Assembly (NCBI GenBank): GCA_963775935.1
Contig: CAVZKR010000005.1
Location: 124,001-188,000 of the forward strand
DNA: 64,000 bases
Source of the DNA: JBBIPA01 sp963775935
GTDB taxonomy: Bacteria; Chloroflexota; Dehalococcoidia; GIF9; UBA5629
Direction of reading: 5' to 3'
The position numbers and the translations under genes were made by a program. The notes under the pieces are model-generated. The model was given only the letters and a program-made list of their open reading frames with translations. It was not told the DNA's origin and searched no databases. Shown here piece by piece: positions 19,342-28,327 of this stretch (position 1 is its first letter; every line of letters begins with the position of its first letter).

Positions 19342-19620
19342 CTGGTTATTATTACAGCAGCATTTCAGTTATGGGATGCGGTTATAACTCAGATATACGT
19401 GAGCAGTGGGTATGTCAGCGAAGGTAATCCCCTCGTGGTACCATTGATTAAAAATGGGATGTTTCTACCTGAAAAAACCGTTAGTATCATTATCTCGGTA
19501 TTTTTGATTTATCTGCTCACCAAGTTTTCCCTAAAAATCGCCAGGAGAGCTGCTATCAGTGTCATCTATCTCTATAGAGCAGTGTTAATCTGGAACTACG
19601 CTATCCTGTTTACTGCTTAA
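19342..19620 (+). CDS. DUF5658-like small membrane protein, start uncertain
   Basis: The frame after the stop at 19339-19341 reads AAFQLWDAVITQIYVSSG then EGNPL, then two hydrophobic helices. The D...T...G..EGNPL pattern matches DUF5658-type membrane proteins. The family core starts upstream of the only ordinary start in this frame (GTG at 19399). An ATG at 19331 lies in another frame, so the 5' end may be frameshifted, or a CTG at 19342 is used. The function is unknown. Confidence 0.4.
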   Translation: MVIITAAFQLWDAVITQIYVSSGYVSEGNPLVVPLIKNGMFLPEKTVSIIISVFLIYLLTKFSLKIARRAAISVIYLYRAVLIWNYAILFTA

Positions 19621-19633
19621 CGACTACTCGTAT

Positions 19634-20884
19634 TTAGCAACATCCACTGGTTGGGGGAATCACCAGTGAATAATCTGGATGCGCATCTTCAGCGCAACAA
19701 TGTGCCGAAACAGTCACCGGATGCGGAACCATAGCCCCAAAAAGATAGCCTAGCTGATTCCACTTCTGCCGGGCAATTTCATATTGCGTGTTACCCTTAT
19801 CATCAGTAGCGCGCGGGGTAATGGTGATAACGCCGGGCATGGCATCAAAGGAGAGCTCCCAGCGAGTTCCAGCCCGCTCAATGTTGGGCCCAGTGAGTGC
19901 TGCCAGATGGAAGGTCTTTCCGCCATTAATACTGACCTCGACTTTGGCAATAGTGCCGAATGGAGACCAGGCGTAACCAACGATTTTCTGACGTCCTCGG
20001 TGTAATGTTGCTGGCCAGGGAAGGCAGCAGGCGCTTTTTACGAGTTGAGTAGTTAATACGGGTCCTTTAGCGAGAGGTTGTGGTGGATAATCCTGTCCAA
20101 TAAGCACATACTTTTCAGTATTATTCACTACCTGAATTGGCTGAGTGGATACGACTATTCGACTTACCCATTTGATACTGGCTGCTCCAATCCAGCCAGG
20201 TACTATAGCGCGTAATGGAAAACCATGATCCGGTGGCAGTATGCTGCTGTTCATGATATATGCCAGAATGGTGTCTTCCTCCATGGCTTTTGCCATGGGC
20301 ATTGGTCTTTCTCCAGACGGGCTATCCAATCCAACGGGCATAACATCAACGGCGTTGCCCTTGATCTTAGCCAATTTCAGCAGTTCCCTAAACTGCACAC
20401 CAGTCCACTCCGCAATGCCATATCCGCCGAAACGCCATTGCTGACCCTCTGCCTTCTTATGCAACAGCTCGGCGTAAAAAGCGCGACCGTTACCGGCGCA
20501 CTCCAGATAACGCGTGACTGTTGTAGAGGGTAACTTCAGCAAATCATCATAATTCATTGACAATGGGTTTTCGACTCCGTTACCTTCAACAGTCAATGTC
20601 CAGTTCCTGACGTCAACTAAGGGTGGCGAGCTATGACTGAATGTAAAAAATAATGAGTTAGACGTGCAATACTCCTGATTCGCCATAAGTTCAAAACTCA
20701 TCTCATTCCGGGCAGGTTTGGATAGAGCCAGAACACCCTTTTCCAGGTATTTTCCCAATAGAGCGGTTGCGCCGCCTTGATTAATAATTGCGAAGAAGTC
20801 ACTTTGTGGAATCAGCGCTTCTTGAGCCTTTTCCCAGAGTGCATTGACCTGTCTTCTCTTTAAGCCACTAGTACTAATCATCAT
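19634..20884 (-). CDS. Sulfite oxidase-type molybdopterin enzyme
   Basis: The 416-residue product has an oxidoreductase molybdopterin domain (about 90-250) and a Mo-co dimerisation domain (about 285-400: GYAWSPFGTIAKVEVSINGG). The Mo-ligand cysteine is C129 in YLECAGNGR. This is the sulfite oxidase/SorA family, using the simple molybdopterin cofactor, unlike the bis-MGD enzymes at 35-45 kb. I see no Tat or Sec signal, so it looks cytoplasmic, which is unusual for sulfite oxidation, and no cytochrome partner is adjacent. The substrate is uncertain. The ATG follows a purine-rich AGAGGGAAG. Confidence 0.82.
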   Translation of the reverse strand: MMISTSGLKRRQVNALWEKAQEALIPQSDFFAIINQGGATALLGKYLEKGVLALSKPARNEMSFELMANQEYCTSNSLFFTFSHSSPPLVDVRNWTLTVEGNGVENPLSMNYDDLLKLPSTTVTRYLECAGNGRAFYAELLHKKAEGQQWRFGGYGIAEWTGVQFRELLKLAKIKGNAVDVMPVGLDSPSGERPMPMAKAMEEDTILAYIMNSSILPPDHGFPLRAIVPGWIGAASIKWVSRIVVSTQPIQVVNNTEKYVLIGQDYPPQPLAKGPVLTTQLVKSACCLPWPATLHRGRQKIVGYAWSPFGTIAKVEVSINGGKTFHLAALTGPNIERAGTRWELSFDAMPGVITITPRATDDKGNTQYEIARQKWNQLGYLFGAMVPHPVTVSAHCCAEDAHPDYSLVIPPTSGCC

Positions 20885-21118
20885 TCCACTTCCCTCTATA
20901 TCACTAGAATAATGCTACATATCACGATATAGTAATGATACCCCGCCTCGAACGATTAGACAAATTAGAGGAGCGATATGGTCTGGAGTAAACTAATCTC
21001 TCTATCACCAGCACTTCGGGGCATTTGCACACCCGCCTTTTTAGACAATTATGTACTGGTAACTATCGGCGTGGATACAATTATGGCGGATGGTATTTCC
21101 AGTATCGCAAACAGGTCA

Positions 21119-22501
21119 CTATTCCTGCATGGAAGTCAATTTGCCTCGTAATGCAGATAAAATAATGCTGCAAAAACTTAATCCGGCATAGATTACAAAT
21201 GCCATTTTAATGCTTTGCAGAAAGGCTGGATAATACTCGGGCGTTATTTGCGCTGTTCCCATATACAGCGAGAACAGCAACATAACTACGCCCATGCTAA
21301 ATGTCTGGCCTATATTCCTTGCTGTTGAGTCAATAGCTGAAGCGACTCCATAAAACTTCTTCTCCACGCAATTCATAATAGCACTGGTATTGGGTATTCC
21401 GAAAAAGGCAGCTCCGGAACCGAGTAAAACCAGTCCAATTATAATAAATGATAGAGACGCAACATCGGTCTCATATAGGAGAAGTAAAATCGCGCCCAGT
21501 ACTGCAACCAGGCCAAGGGTGGTGGTTATCCGCGGTTAAACCCTGTCGGAAACTCTACCGGCGATTGGAGAAAAGGCCGCCTGGATAACTGGCTGTGCCA
21601 GTAGCACAAAACCAGCATCTTGCGGGCTAAGTCCTTTTATATACTGCATGTAGAGGCTCAAAATGAACGTTACGGAAAATATGGCAATGTGATACATAAT
21701 TTGCGAAATGTTGGAAAAAGCAAACAGCCTGGTTTTGGTAAAAAGGCGAATATTGAATATGGGGCTTTCCACTTTCTGCTCCCATATAATGAATATGACC
21801 AGCCCTATAATGCCAATTGAAATTATCCAGATACCCTGCGTTGTCGACAGTAATGAAAATCCATATATGATTGCAAAGAGCATAACGCAGAACAGAATTG
21901 ATCCGATGATATCGAATTTTTCACCTTTTGCCTCTGCCCATTCCCCTTTGATTTTGGTGAATAATAGTACCAGCGCCGGTAATTGAAGGATAAAACATAA
22001 AATGAAGACGCTTCTCCAGCCTAGATTCTGTGTCAATATCCCTCCTATAGTAGGCCCGAGTGATAAACCAATGTGGATGGCAGCAACATTGATTCCCAGT
22101 ACTTTACCCCTTTCAGCAGGGGGATATGCAGAAGCCAATAGCGCTATTCCGGTACTGAAAACCATTGACGCTCCCATCCCATGCAGTAATCGAAAAATAA
22201 TGAGCATTAGAAAGGAAGGGGATAATGCTGACAAGAGTGCGGATATTGTGGCGATTACTGTACCTATCGTGTATGCCTTTTTTCTCCCCCAGATATCTGC
22301 TAATCGTCCAAATGGTAGCACAAAAATTGCTGTAGCCAATGCAAATGATTGTGCTAACCACCCTAACTGAACCGCGTTTATGTTCAGGTCATTCCCTATC
22401 GAAGGCAATGCAATAACCACAGCACTGAGCATCATTGTACTTGAAAATGATGTTAACGCTGCGACAAGGAGAATATAATGTTTATTTTGAGTATCTGTCA
22501 T
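21119..22501 (-). pseudogene. DHA2-family MFS transporter with in-frame nonsense codon
   Basis: The reading frame encodes a 460-residue paralogue of 17691-19070 but is broken by a single TAA at 21536-21538. The sequence there is GRVSDRV-stop-PRI, where the intact paralogue has GRISDKIQPRI. The frame remains open for another 138 codons to 21119, ending like the intact copy. One CAA-to-TAA change explains it. The first part (321 residues) retains FGRLADIWGRKK and LGPTIGGILTQ but lacks the last membrane helices. Confidence 0.8.
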
Positions 22502-22914
22502 ATAACTACAGCTTAACTATTGGGTATAGTACAGTTCTTTTTCAATACTGTTACAGGGGCAAACAGTTAGCACCAATATCACCTGTAGAATCGCATAAAA
22601 GGAACTATATTGAAGGCCTACCAGCGTGCGATATCAATTGTATCGGATTACTTTCTCAGCTCATTCATCGTCATTTGTATAGAGCGTTGCTATACCTTAT
22701 CTAAGGTGGGTGAGAATTTATTACGATTATGATTTCTTGTTCGGCAATTATAGTACACAGTACTATTTCTCACAAGAGTACCAATGCCCACTTACCGTAT
22801 TAGTCACCTGTCGAATATTTACTGAATGGTTGGGAGGTTTTTCCGCAGCTACCCATTATCTTTGTTGACTTCGAAAGTAGTATAATAACCAGTGTTAAAT
22901 CGATAATCAGCCCC

Positions 22915-22951
22915 TGAATCGAGACAGTTTATACTGCTGAGCTACGCCCAG
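22915..22951 (-). other. tRNA 5'-half-like relic
   Basis: The minus strand reads GGGCGTAGCTCAGCAGTA, which matches a tRNA acceptor strand and D-arm, but no matching anticodon arm or acceptor complement follows. The rest of the 22502-22972 gap contains no gene I can support. The relic lies 60 bp before the DUF169 gene. Confidence 0.35.
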
Positions 22952-23011
22952 GTGATAAGACAGCCACTGTGAATGCAAATCAAGCATAAAATTGTGCAGG
23001 AGGTTCATTTT

Positions 23012-23801
23012 ATGACATCGTTACGCGATTTCCGTAGTTATGGAGAGGAGATGAGGGAGCGGTTGCGATTGAAAAGTTACCCTATAGCCGTAAAGATGCT
23101 GAAAAAGGAAATAGAAATTCCTGAGGGAGCGGTAAGACCTAAAAAAGACATGGGACATCATTTAGCTCTTTGCCAGGCATTTGCTATGGCGCGACGTGAT
23201 GGTGCTGTGGTGGCTATGCTTAAGAAAGACCACTGGTGTTATGTTCCCGTTATAGCTCTGGGACACGCCCAGACCCCTGATTACATATTGAAGGGCAAAA
23301 TGGATTATCCTGCCAGGATTGCGAATTTGGAAGCAGCTAAAAACACTGCTAAAAATGCTATTCATCTGGAATACGGGAAGTATGTTGGCATAGCCGTAGC
23401 TCCACTGAAGTCGACTCCTTTTAAACCAGATTTGATAATTATCTATTGCAATCCAGCGCAGTTAAGATTTTTGCTTGCAGGCATGCGATACAAGGATGGA
23501 TATCAGGTTACTACGACACTTGAACCTGGTGGCGCTTGCGTCAATGCTACCGTGCCAGTCTTACTTAATGGCGAATGTAAGGTAACGGTGCCGTGCATGG
23601 GTGACTGCCGTCTGGCATTAGCTCAAGATGACGAGACGATTTTTTTCGGTTTCTGGAGAAAAACTGGAAGATTTGATGGTTGGCATCAGACATTTTGATG
23701 AGGAGGGTGCTGGCTACCCTATCAAATATGCCATGAGACCAGAGAGCCCACCGTCAGAAAATTATCGAAAAGTGGGAAAAATGATAGGGCTGGAAATGTA
23801 A
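23012..23801 (+). pseudogene. DUF169 family protein, frameshifted at a T7 run
   Basis: The start is the ATG at 23012 with AGGAGG upstream. The frame encodes a DUF169 protein (LRLKSYPIAVKML, LCQAFAMARRDG, EPGGACVNATVP, PCMGDCRLAL) but stops at 23698. Removing one T from the run at 23640-23646 gives a natural continuation (SGEKLEDLMVGIRHF, then GYPIKYAMRPE) to TAA at 23801, 262 residues in all. DUF169 proteins are uncharacterised, often found in anaerobes. It is either a real frameshift or a homopolymer sequencing error. The gene is convergent with DUF362. Confidence 0.75.
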
Positions 23802-23900
23802 CAGCCATAACCAACATAGTCTGTTCAGTCAGTAGCCAATGGACAAGAAGTATGTGCTACAGTACACAGATTTTTATGCAGATATTCGCTGCAGCCTTTG

Positions 23901-25226
23901 CTATTTCTTTGGGTGCTTGGGGTTTTTTACTCCCTCGGTGGTACGGCCAAAAGAAGCAGTATCCAGATGTGATAGAGGGTGGTTCTTAGCGTACATAGGT
24001 TTGAGCTTTTTAGCCCTGACTTCAGGGTAGAAACGGGCAATAGCCGCCTGGCTGCGGTCGAGAGCAACCGGTTTAATGACATAGTCGGCTGTGCCCAGCC
24101 CATTTTCCACACCTCCATATATCTGTGCTTCTATATCGTTGTCCTTGATGATATGGAGTTTTTTGGAACCAGGCGCCAGAGCGCCATACTCTTCAGCTGC
24201 GGAGTTAATTAGTCCTGGCGCTTCGTTCATCAGGTCTATACAAGACTTATCTACAGCAACTGCATCCAGAGATGCCAGAATACCCAAGCCGTTTACGAAT
24301 GGTGTATCAGTCCAACCATAGCAGTCGCAGCATGGTGTAACGTCCACTGCATAGTTCATGCAAAATATCTTGCCTGGCTCCTTGGTCAGCATAGTGGCGA
24401 GGGCGGAGTCAGCAATGCGGCGTCCGAGTGCCGGCAAGTAATCAAAGCGCTTTATAGCGTTTATTCCAGCCATATTGATGCATAAATTGGCACAGGCAAA
24501 ACAGTATACGCAAGCCTCCAGGTCTATCTCCAGTCCTTTTTCCGTAACCTTAATGGCTCCCTCTGGACAACAGTCCTCACAGGTCTGCCACCACTCGCAC
24601 TTACGTCCGGGACAGAGCTTGGAATCGACCACTGGCTTATCGCCAGCGAGAGCCCCATGAAGATTCATTTTCCCCCGCTTACTTGCCCCTCCTACGCCGA
24701 TATTCTTAATGGCTGCTCCGTAGCCACCAGCGGGGTGCCCTTTGAAGTGTGCTACTGAAAGCAGGGCATCGGCATCAGCAATCGCTCTGCTTACGAACTG
24801 TTTCTTTAAATAATTTCCTCGACCTTCGAGATCGACAACTACGTCGTCTGTTCCCAGCCATCCGTCGGCGATAACTACGGGACATCCCATGGAGGAGTGG
24901 TTAAAACCATTATTGTTTGCAGTCTCCAGATGGTCAATAGCCAGAGTTCGACTTATCCATGGATGGTAAGGCATTGTCGTCGTATCGGTGACAAATGGCT
25001 TACAACCTCGTTCCTTAAGAGCATCTACGAGTGTTCTGACAATAATTGGTCTGAGGTAGCCCACATTATACGCCTCACCCATGTGAGTCTTGACAGCTAC
25101 AATGTCACCTGGCTTAAGATTGTCCAGCCAACCGGAGTGTTCGAGTATCTGGCGGCCTTTTATAGCTGTGGATTCCAGAAAACGCCTTGCCCGTGCGTCC
25201 ATAAACCAAACTGTTGCCTTAGTCAT
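23901..25226 (-). CDS. DUF362 iron-sulfur protein
   Basis: The 441-residue product is of the DUF362 type: GDIVAVKTHMGEAYNVGYLRP near residue 40, and SVAHFKGHPAGGYGAAIKNIG near 160. A ferredoxin-like cysteine set follows (CPGRKCEWWQTCEDCCPEGAI, then CVYCFACANLC), and a second Cys cluster TPCCDCYGW. Members are thought to be cytoplasmic redox proteins; the reaction is unknown. The ATG follows GAGGAGGC. It is the last gene of the minus-strand run extending back to 51.9 kb. Confidence 0.85.
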   Translation of the reverse strand: MTKATVWFMDARARRFLESTAIKGRQILEHSGWLDNLKPGDIVAVKTHMGEAYNVGYLRPIIVRTLVDALKERGCKPFVTDTTTMPYHPWISRTLAIDHLETANNNGFNHSSMGCPVVIADGWLGTDDVVVDLEGRGNYLKKQFVSRAIADADALLSVAHFKGHPAGGYGAAIKNIGVGGASKRGKMNLHGALAGDKPVVDSKLCPGRKCEWWQTCEDCCPEGAIKVTEKGLEIDLEACVYCFACANLCINMAGINAIKRFDYLPALGRRIADSALATMLTKEPGKIFCMNYAVDVTPCCDCYGWTDTPFVNGLGILASLDAVAVDKSCIDLMNEAPGLINSAAEEYGALAPGSKKLHIIKDNDIEAQIYGGVENGLGTADYVIKPVALDRSQAAIARFYPEVRAKKLKPMYAKNHPLSHLDTASFGRTTEGVKNPKHPKK

Positions 25227-25365
25227 AATGCCTCCTCAAGGTTTTGCAAATAATGTGAGTTTCCTTTTGTAGAGTATTACGATAATTGTATGGTACTATA
25301 GCACAAAAAGCGAATAGTATTTGCCAATACTAACTCTGTCAATCCAAAGTTAAGTACCATGTTTT

Positions 25366-25632
25366 TTGGCAGTTAATTTTGTGGCGTTGTTAGAGCTACT
25401 TTGCCTCTTGCTCAAGCACTATTATTATGATACAGCGCTCTCAGATACGGAGTCACTTATGCTCGCATTTCAACGAGTTGATGACCACCTTATGTTTGGC
25501 ACAGATTATCCATTTAAAAGAGAGCTTATCAATCTTACATTAGCTGCGATTGAAGGTATGGACGTGTCAAATGAGATTAAAAGGAAGATCCTGTGAGAGA
25601 ATGCTCTTAGACTTTTTCGTAGGAATGCCTGA
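25366..25632 (+). pseudogene. Amidohydrolase (family 2) C-terminal relic
   Basis: The plus strand encodes KHYYYDTALSDTESL, then VDDHLMFGTDYPFKREL and NEIKRKIL, the C-terminal metal-dependent hydrolase region of ACMSD-like amidohydrolases (the Asp of GTDYP is a metal ligand). It is then interrupted by TGA (25594-25596), which replaces a Gly codon in the expected KILGENALRLF, before resuming in frame to 25632. The N-terminal three quarters are absent. It is the only plus-strand coding trace inside the long minus-strand block. Confidence 0.6.
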
Positions 25633-25825
25633 GTTTACTATTTGATATTAGGGTTTCTTACCTGGTTTCCTCGGCACCTTTCGAGCAATTATAGTGCATA
25701 TTGCGATTAATTTTGCTGATTTGTGCCCTTTATTTTTACTGTATTTTTATTGCTACAAGGTATTTTGTTTAGCTACTATTGACCAAAGGGCTTTGATTCA
25801 TGCCTCGGTTAAATTCAAGTTAATC

Positions 25826-26989
25826 TTAATAAAACGTGGGTTTCGGATATATCCCGGGACGGCCAGGATATTTTTCTGCTATTGCAAGAACCGCAGGGTG
25901 ATCGAGAAAAGTAAGGTGACCACGATCATGAACCAGAGTATCACCAACGCGAAATGTTGCTGTTCTGATATCACCGGTACAATGCATCCAGTAAGGATAT
26001 GATGGAATGGCTGGTGGAGCCCCAATATGTACATGAATGTTACAACTATGCGAATGGTCTGTAATCCGGCGAAACAGGATGTTGGGGCACTGATGTGGGG
26101 CTACACTTGCTTGTGGATGGACGCCGAAATGTAAGGTATTGAAATCATAAACGCCATCGCCCACACGGTCAACCATTGAAGCCAGAAAACGGCGTAGAGC
26201 ATCAGCCTCATCGCTTCCTTTAATATCTGTAATGCGGTTATTGTCGATGGTAAGTTGAATGGACTTGCTGAAATAGGGGGATATACCGATATACCGTGAC
26301 CACCAGCTCAGCATGCTGTCAAAAATGAAAATACCGGAAGTATTCGCCAATCTCACTGGTGGATGTACCCACTCTGGCCATGGCAGGTAGTAGCCTGCTT
26401 CCTCACGACGCGCTGCATAAGGTGTCCCTCCAGGAACCCCAGGTCTACTGGCGGGGTCAAGGATAGTACCTTCCAAATGTGTCCCATTATCATCGGTCAA
26501 TTGCCACTTTTTGCCTCCCTTAAAAGGAAGGGCGGCCTGGTAGCGGATTTGGCTTACCAGCTCATACGGCGTCTGCGCCCAGGCAGTGCAAAGGAGAGGC
26601 GCGGTGCTGGCAAAATTGCGCACCATTCTTATTTTATGCTCTGCTATGAATTCCCTGAACTCCGTCATCTCTTCGGTCACCAGGTTGAATGAGTGATTAA
26701 TAAGGGTTTGGCAGCCTAACATAGCTGCTTTGACTACGGGCGGAAAGCGCCATGCATGCGCTTTTGCCGACTCATCTATCCAGAGTACCGAAGGGTTGGC
26801 ACCCCGCACCTGTATGGCTGCTTGAATCCAGGAGATAGCTTCCTGGTCCACAAGACTATCTCCACCAAACAGCCCTTCAATCTCTGCGAGTATCAGGACC
26901 TCCTGACCTGGTAGCACTTTGGCACAATGATCAAGCATATCGCTAATAGCAACCATAGCTCCTTTTGGTGTTCCGAGTTGATTAGTCAT
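25826..26989 (-). CDS. M29 aminopeptidase / NicX-like metalloenzyme family protein
   Basis: The 387-residue product starts at ATG 26989, behind AGGAGGAT. The fold pattern resembles the M29 aminopeptidase group, which also contains NicX-type dihydroxypyridine dioxygenases: an N-terminal Rossmann-like half (VLPGQEVLILAEIE, TLINHSF, MVRNFA) and a C-terminal half with histidine-rich metal candidates (LHFGVHPQASV, SHSCNIHVHIG, WMHCTGDIRTATFRVGD). The substrate cannot be assigned. It stands between DUF362 and the succinyl-CoA-ligase pair. Confidence 0.5.
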   Translation of the reverse strand: MTNQLGTPKGAMVAISDMLDHCAKVLPGQEVLILAEIEGLFGGDSLVDQEAISWIQAAIQVRGANPSVLWIDESAKAHAWRFPPVVKAAMLGCQTLINHSFNLVTEEMTEFREFIAEHKIRMVRNFASTAPLLCTAWAQTPYELVSQIRYQAALPFKGGKKWQLTDDNGTHLEGTILDPASRPGVPGGTPYAARREEAGYYLPWPEWVHPPVRLANTSGIFIFDSMLSWWSRYIGISPYFSKSIQLTIDNNRITDIKGSDEADALRRFLASMVDRVGDGVYDFNTLHFGVHPQASVAPHQCPNILFRRITDHSHSCNIHVHIGAPPAIPSYPYWMHCTGDIRTATFRVGDTLVHDRGHLTFLDHPAVLAIAEKYPGRPGIYPKPTFY

Positions 26990-27118
26990 ATTACATATCC
27001 TCCTATTGATAAAATTAAACAACTTCTTTGAACAGATCTACTTACATCACCATTTATTCATATTTAATAGTGCATTTGTTTAGCATTATCATTTGAATCT
27101 AGGGATAACAACGTCGTT

Positions 27119-27260
27119 CTACATAACTCGCTGTTCAATAACCGTGGAATTAAAGCGATGTCCTGAAGCCATGACATACTCTCGCTTAAAAGCTTCGGGA
27201 TATTATTGCTTCCATCCGAGCTATGGTTACTTTCTCAACTTCCACCAGACAACTACTATA
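27119..27260 (-). pseudogene. C-terminal scrap of a transhydroxylase-like large subunit
   Basis: The minus strand encodes CLVEVEKVTIARME and, after a one-base frame change, EAFKREYVMASGHRFNS. This aligns with the C-terminus of the large subunit at 35787-38450 (YLVEVEKVTMAQME ... EAFEREYDPASGLRFNA). Only about 45 codons remain. It shows that a further copy of this molybdoenzyme once lay 8.5 kb from the present operon. The rest of the 26990-27451 gap shows no gene. Confidence 0.7.
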
Positions 27261-27451
27261 TCTTGTTTACTTTACTAGAAATATCAGATAAAGTCTAGAC
27301 TACTACACCACTGTATCATGGACCTTATTAACGTCACGTATCAGGGAGGCTTTTCTACGAGAAATAGGGTAGAACATTGATATGCCCTTGGAGTATCTCT
27401 ACAGTGCCTCGTGGGTATCACAGATCACCGATGTTGTTCATTGTTTTTCAC

Positions 27452-28327
27452 TCAGCAATTACGCAATTTTATCAATTTGGGGATATCACTCGGTTTCTCA
27501 GCCACTGGAACCATCGCCGCAGTGAATGAATCAATCTTGGACTTGGCTGTTCCATTGTTACCTACAATAATGGCGCCAGCGTGCCCCATGCGCTTTTCGG
27601 ATGGTGATATTCGCCCCGCGATATAGGCTACCACTGGCTTCGGATATTTGGTTTTTTTAATATATTCTGCTGCAATTTCCTCGGCATTGCCGCCGATCTC
27701 ACCTATGAGTACCACACCCTTAGTCTCATCATCATATTTAAACATTTCGAGCACCTTGATAAAATCCAATCCAACAATCGGGTCACCGCCAATGCCGACA
27801 CATGTACTTTGTCCCAAACCAGCGTTGGTAATATGCCATGCAATTTCGTAGGTCAACGTCCCACTTCGACTAACAATACCGATACCACCTGGCTTAAAGA
27901 TATGGCTGGGCATAATGCCCATCTTTATTTTTTGGGCAGGGTTTATTATTCCGGGACAATTTGGTCCCACAATAATCACTCCTCTTTTATTCGCTTTAGC
28001 GATAAACTCTATTGCATCGATCTGTGGAACACCGTCGGTGATGATAACAACTGCCTTCATTCCAGCATCAATGGCTTCTAGAACAGCTTGTTTAGCAGAA
28101 CGAGGGGGGACAAAAATTATAGATGCATTCGCATTTTTCCTTAAGACTGCCTCTTTAACAGTATCAAAGATAGGTACACCTTCAATTTCCTGTGTACCTT
28201 TACCTGGCGTAACACCAGCGACGATGTTAGTACCATATGTCGTCATTGAGGCTGCTTGGAGACTTCCTTCTTTACCTGTAATACCCTGAACTACAACTTT
28301 CGTATCCTTATTTACTATAATGCTCAA
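27452..28327 (-). CDS. sucD: Succinyl-CoA ligase alpha subunit-like
   Basis: About 291 residues. The CoA-binding Rossmann domain has VVVQGITGKEGSLQA at the start and IVGPNCPGIINP, and the ligase domain carries the phosphohistidine motif RMGHAGAI. It partners the beta subunit upstream to interconvert an acyl-CoA and free acid with NTP formation. The better start is TTG 28327, seven bases after GAGGAG, inside the end of the beta gene (20-nt overlap); a longer frame reaches 28351. The divergence of such pairs means malate-CoA or another acyl-CoA ligase is possible. Confidence 0.85.
   Translation of the reverse strand: MSIIVNKDTKVVVQGITGKEGSLQAASMTTYGTNIVAGVTPGKGTQEIEGVPIFDTVKEAVLRKNANASIIFVPPRSAKQAVLEAIDAGMKAVVIITDGVPQIDAIEFIAKANKRGVIIVGPNCPGIINPAQKIKMGIMPSHIFKPGGIGIVSRSGTLTYEIAWHITNAGLGQSTCVGIGGDPIVGLDFIKVLEMFKYDDETKGVVLIGEIGGNAEEIAAEYIKKTKYPKPVVAYIAGRISPSEKRMGHAGAIIVGNNGTAKSKIDSFTAAMVPVAEKPSDIPKLIKLRNC

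Noticed and set aside
20978..21151. 57-codon plus-strand ORF with GAGGAG before its ATG
   Set aside because: No resemblance to any family, and its end lies antisense to the DHA2 pseudogene; the SD alone is not enough.
21536..21538. Recoding or readthrough at the internal stop of the DHA2 carrier
   Set aside because: The codon is TAA, not TGA or TAG, and the intact paralogue has Gln there; a simple nonsense mutation is enough.
25826..26989. Ring-cleaving dioxygenase (NicX-like) role for the M29-like protein
   Set aside because: The fold is shared with aminopeptidases and the surroundings look anaerobic, so an oxygen-dependent reaction is not supported.
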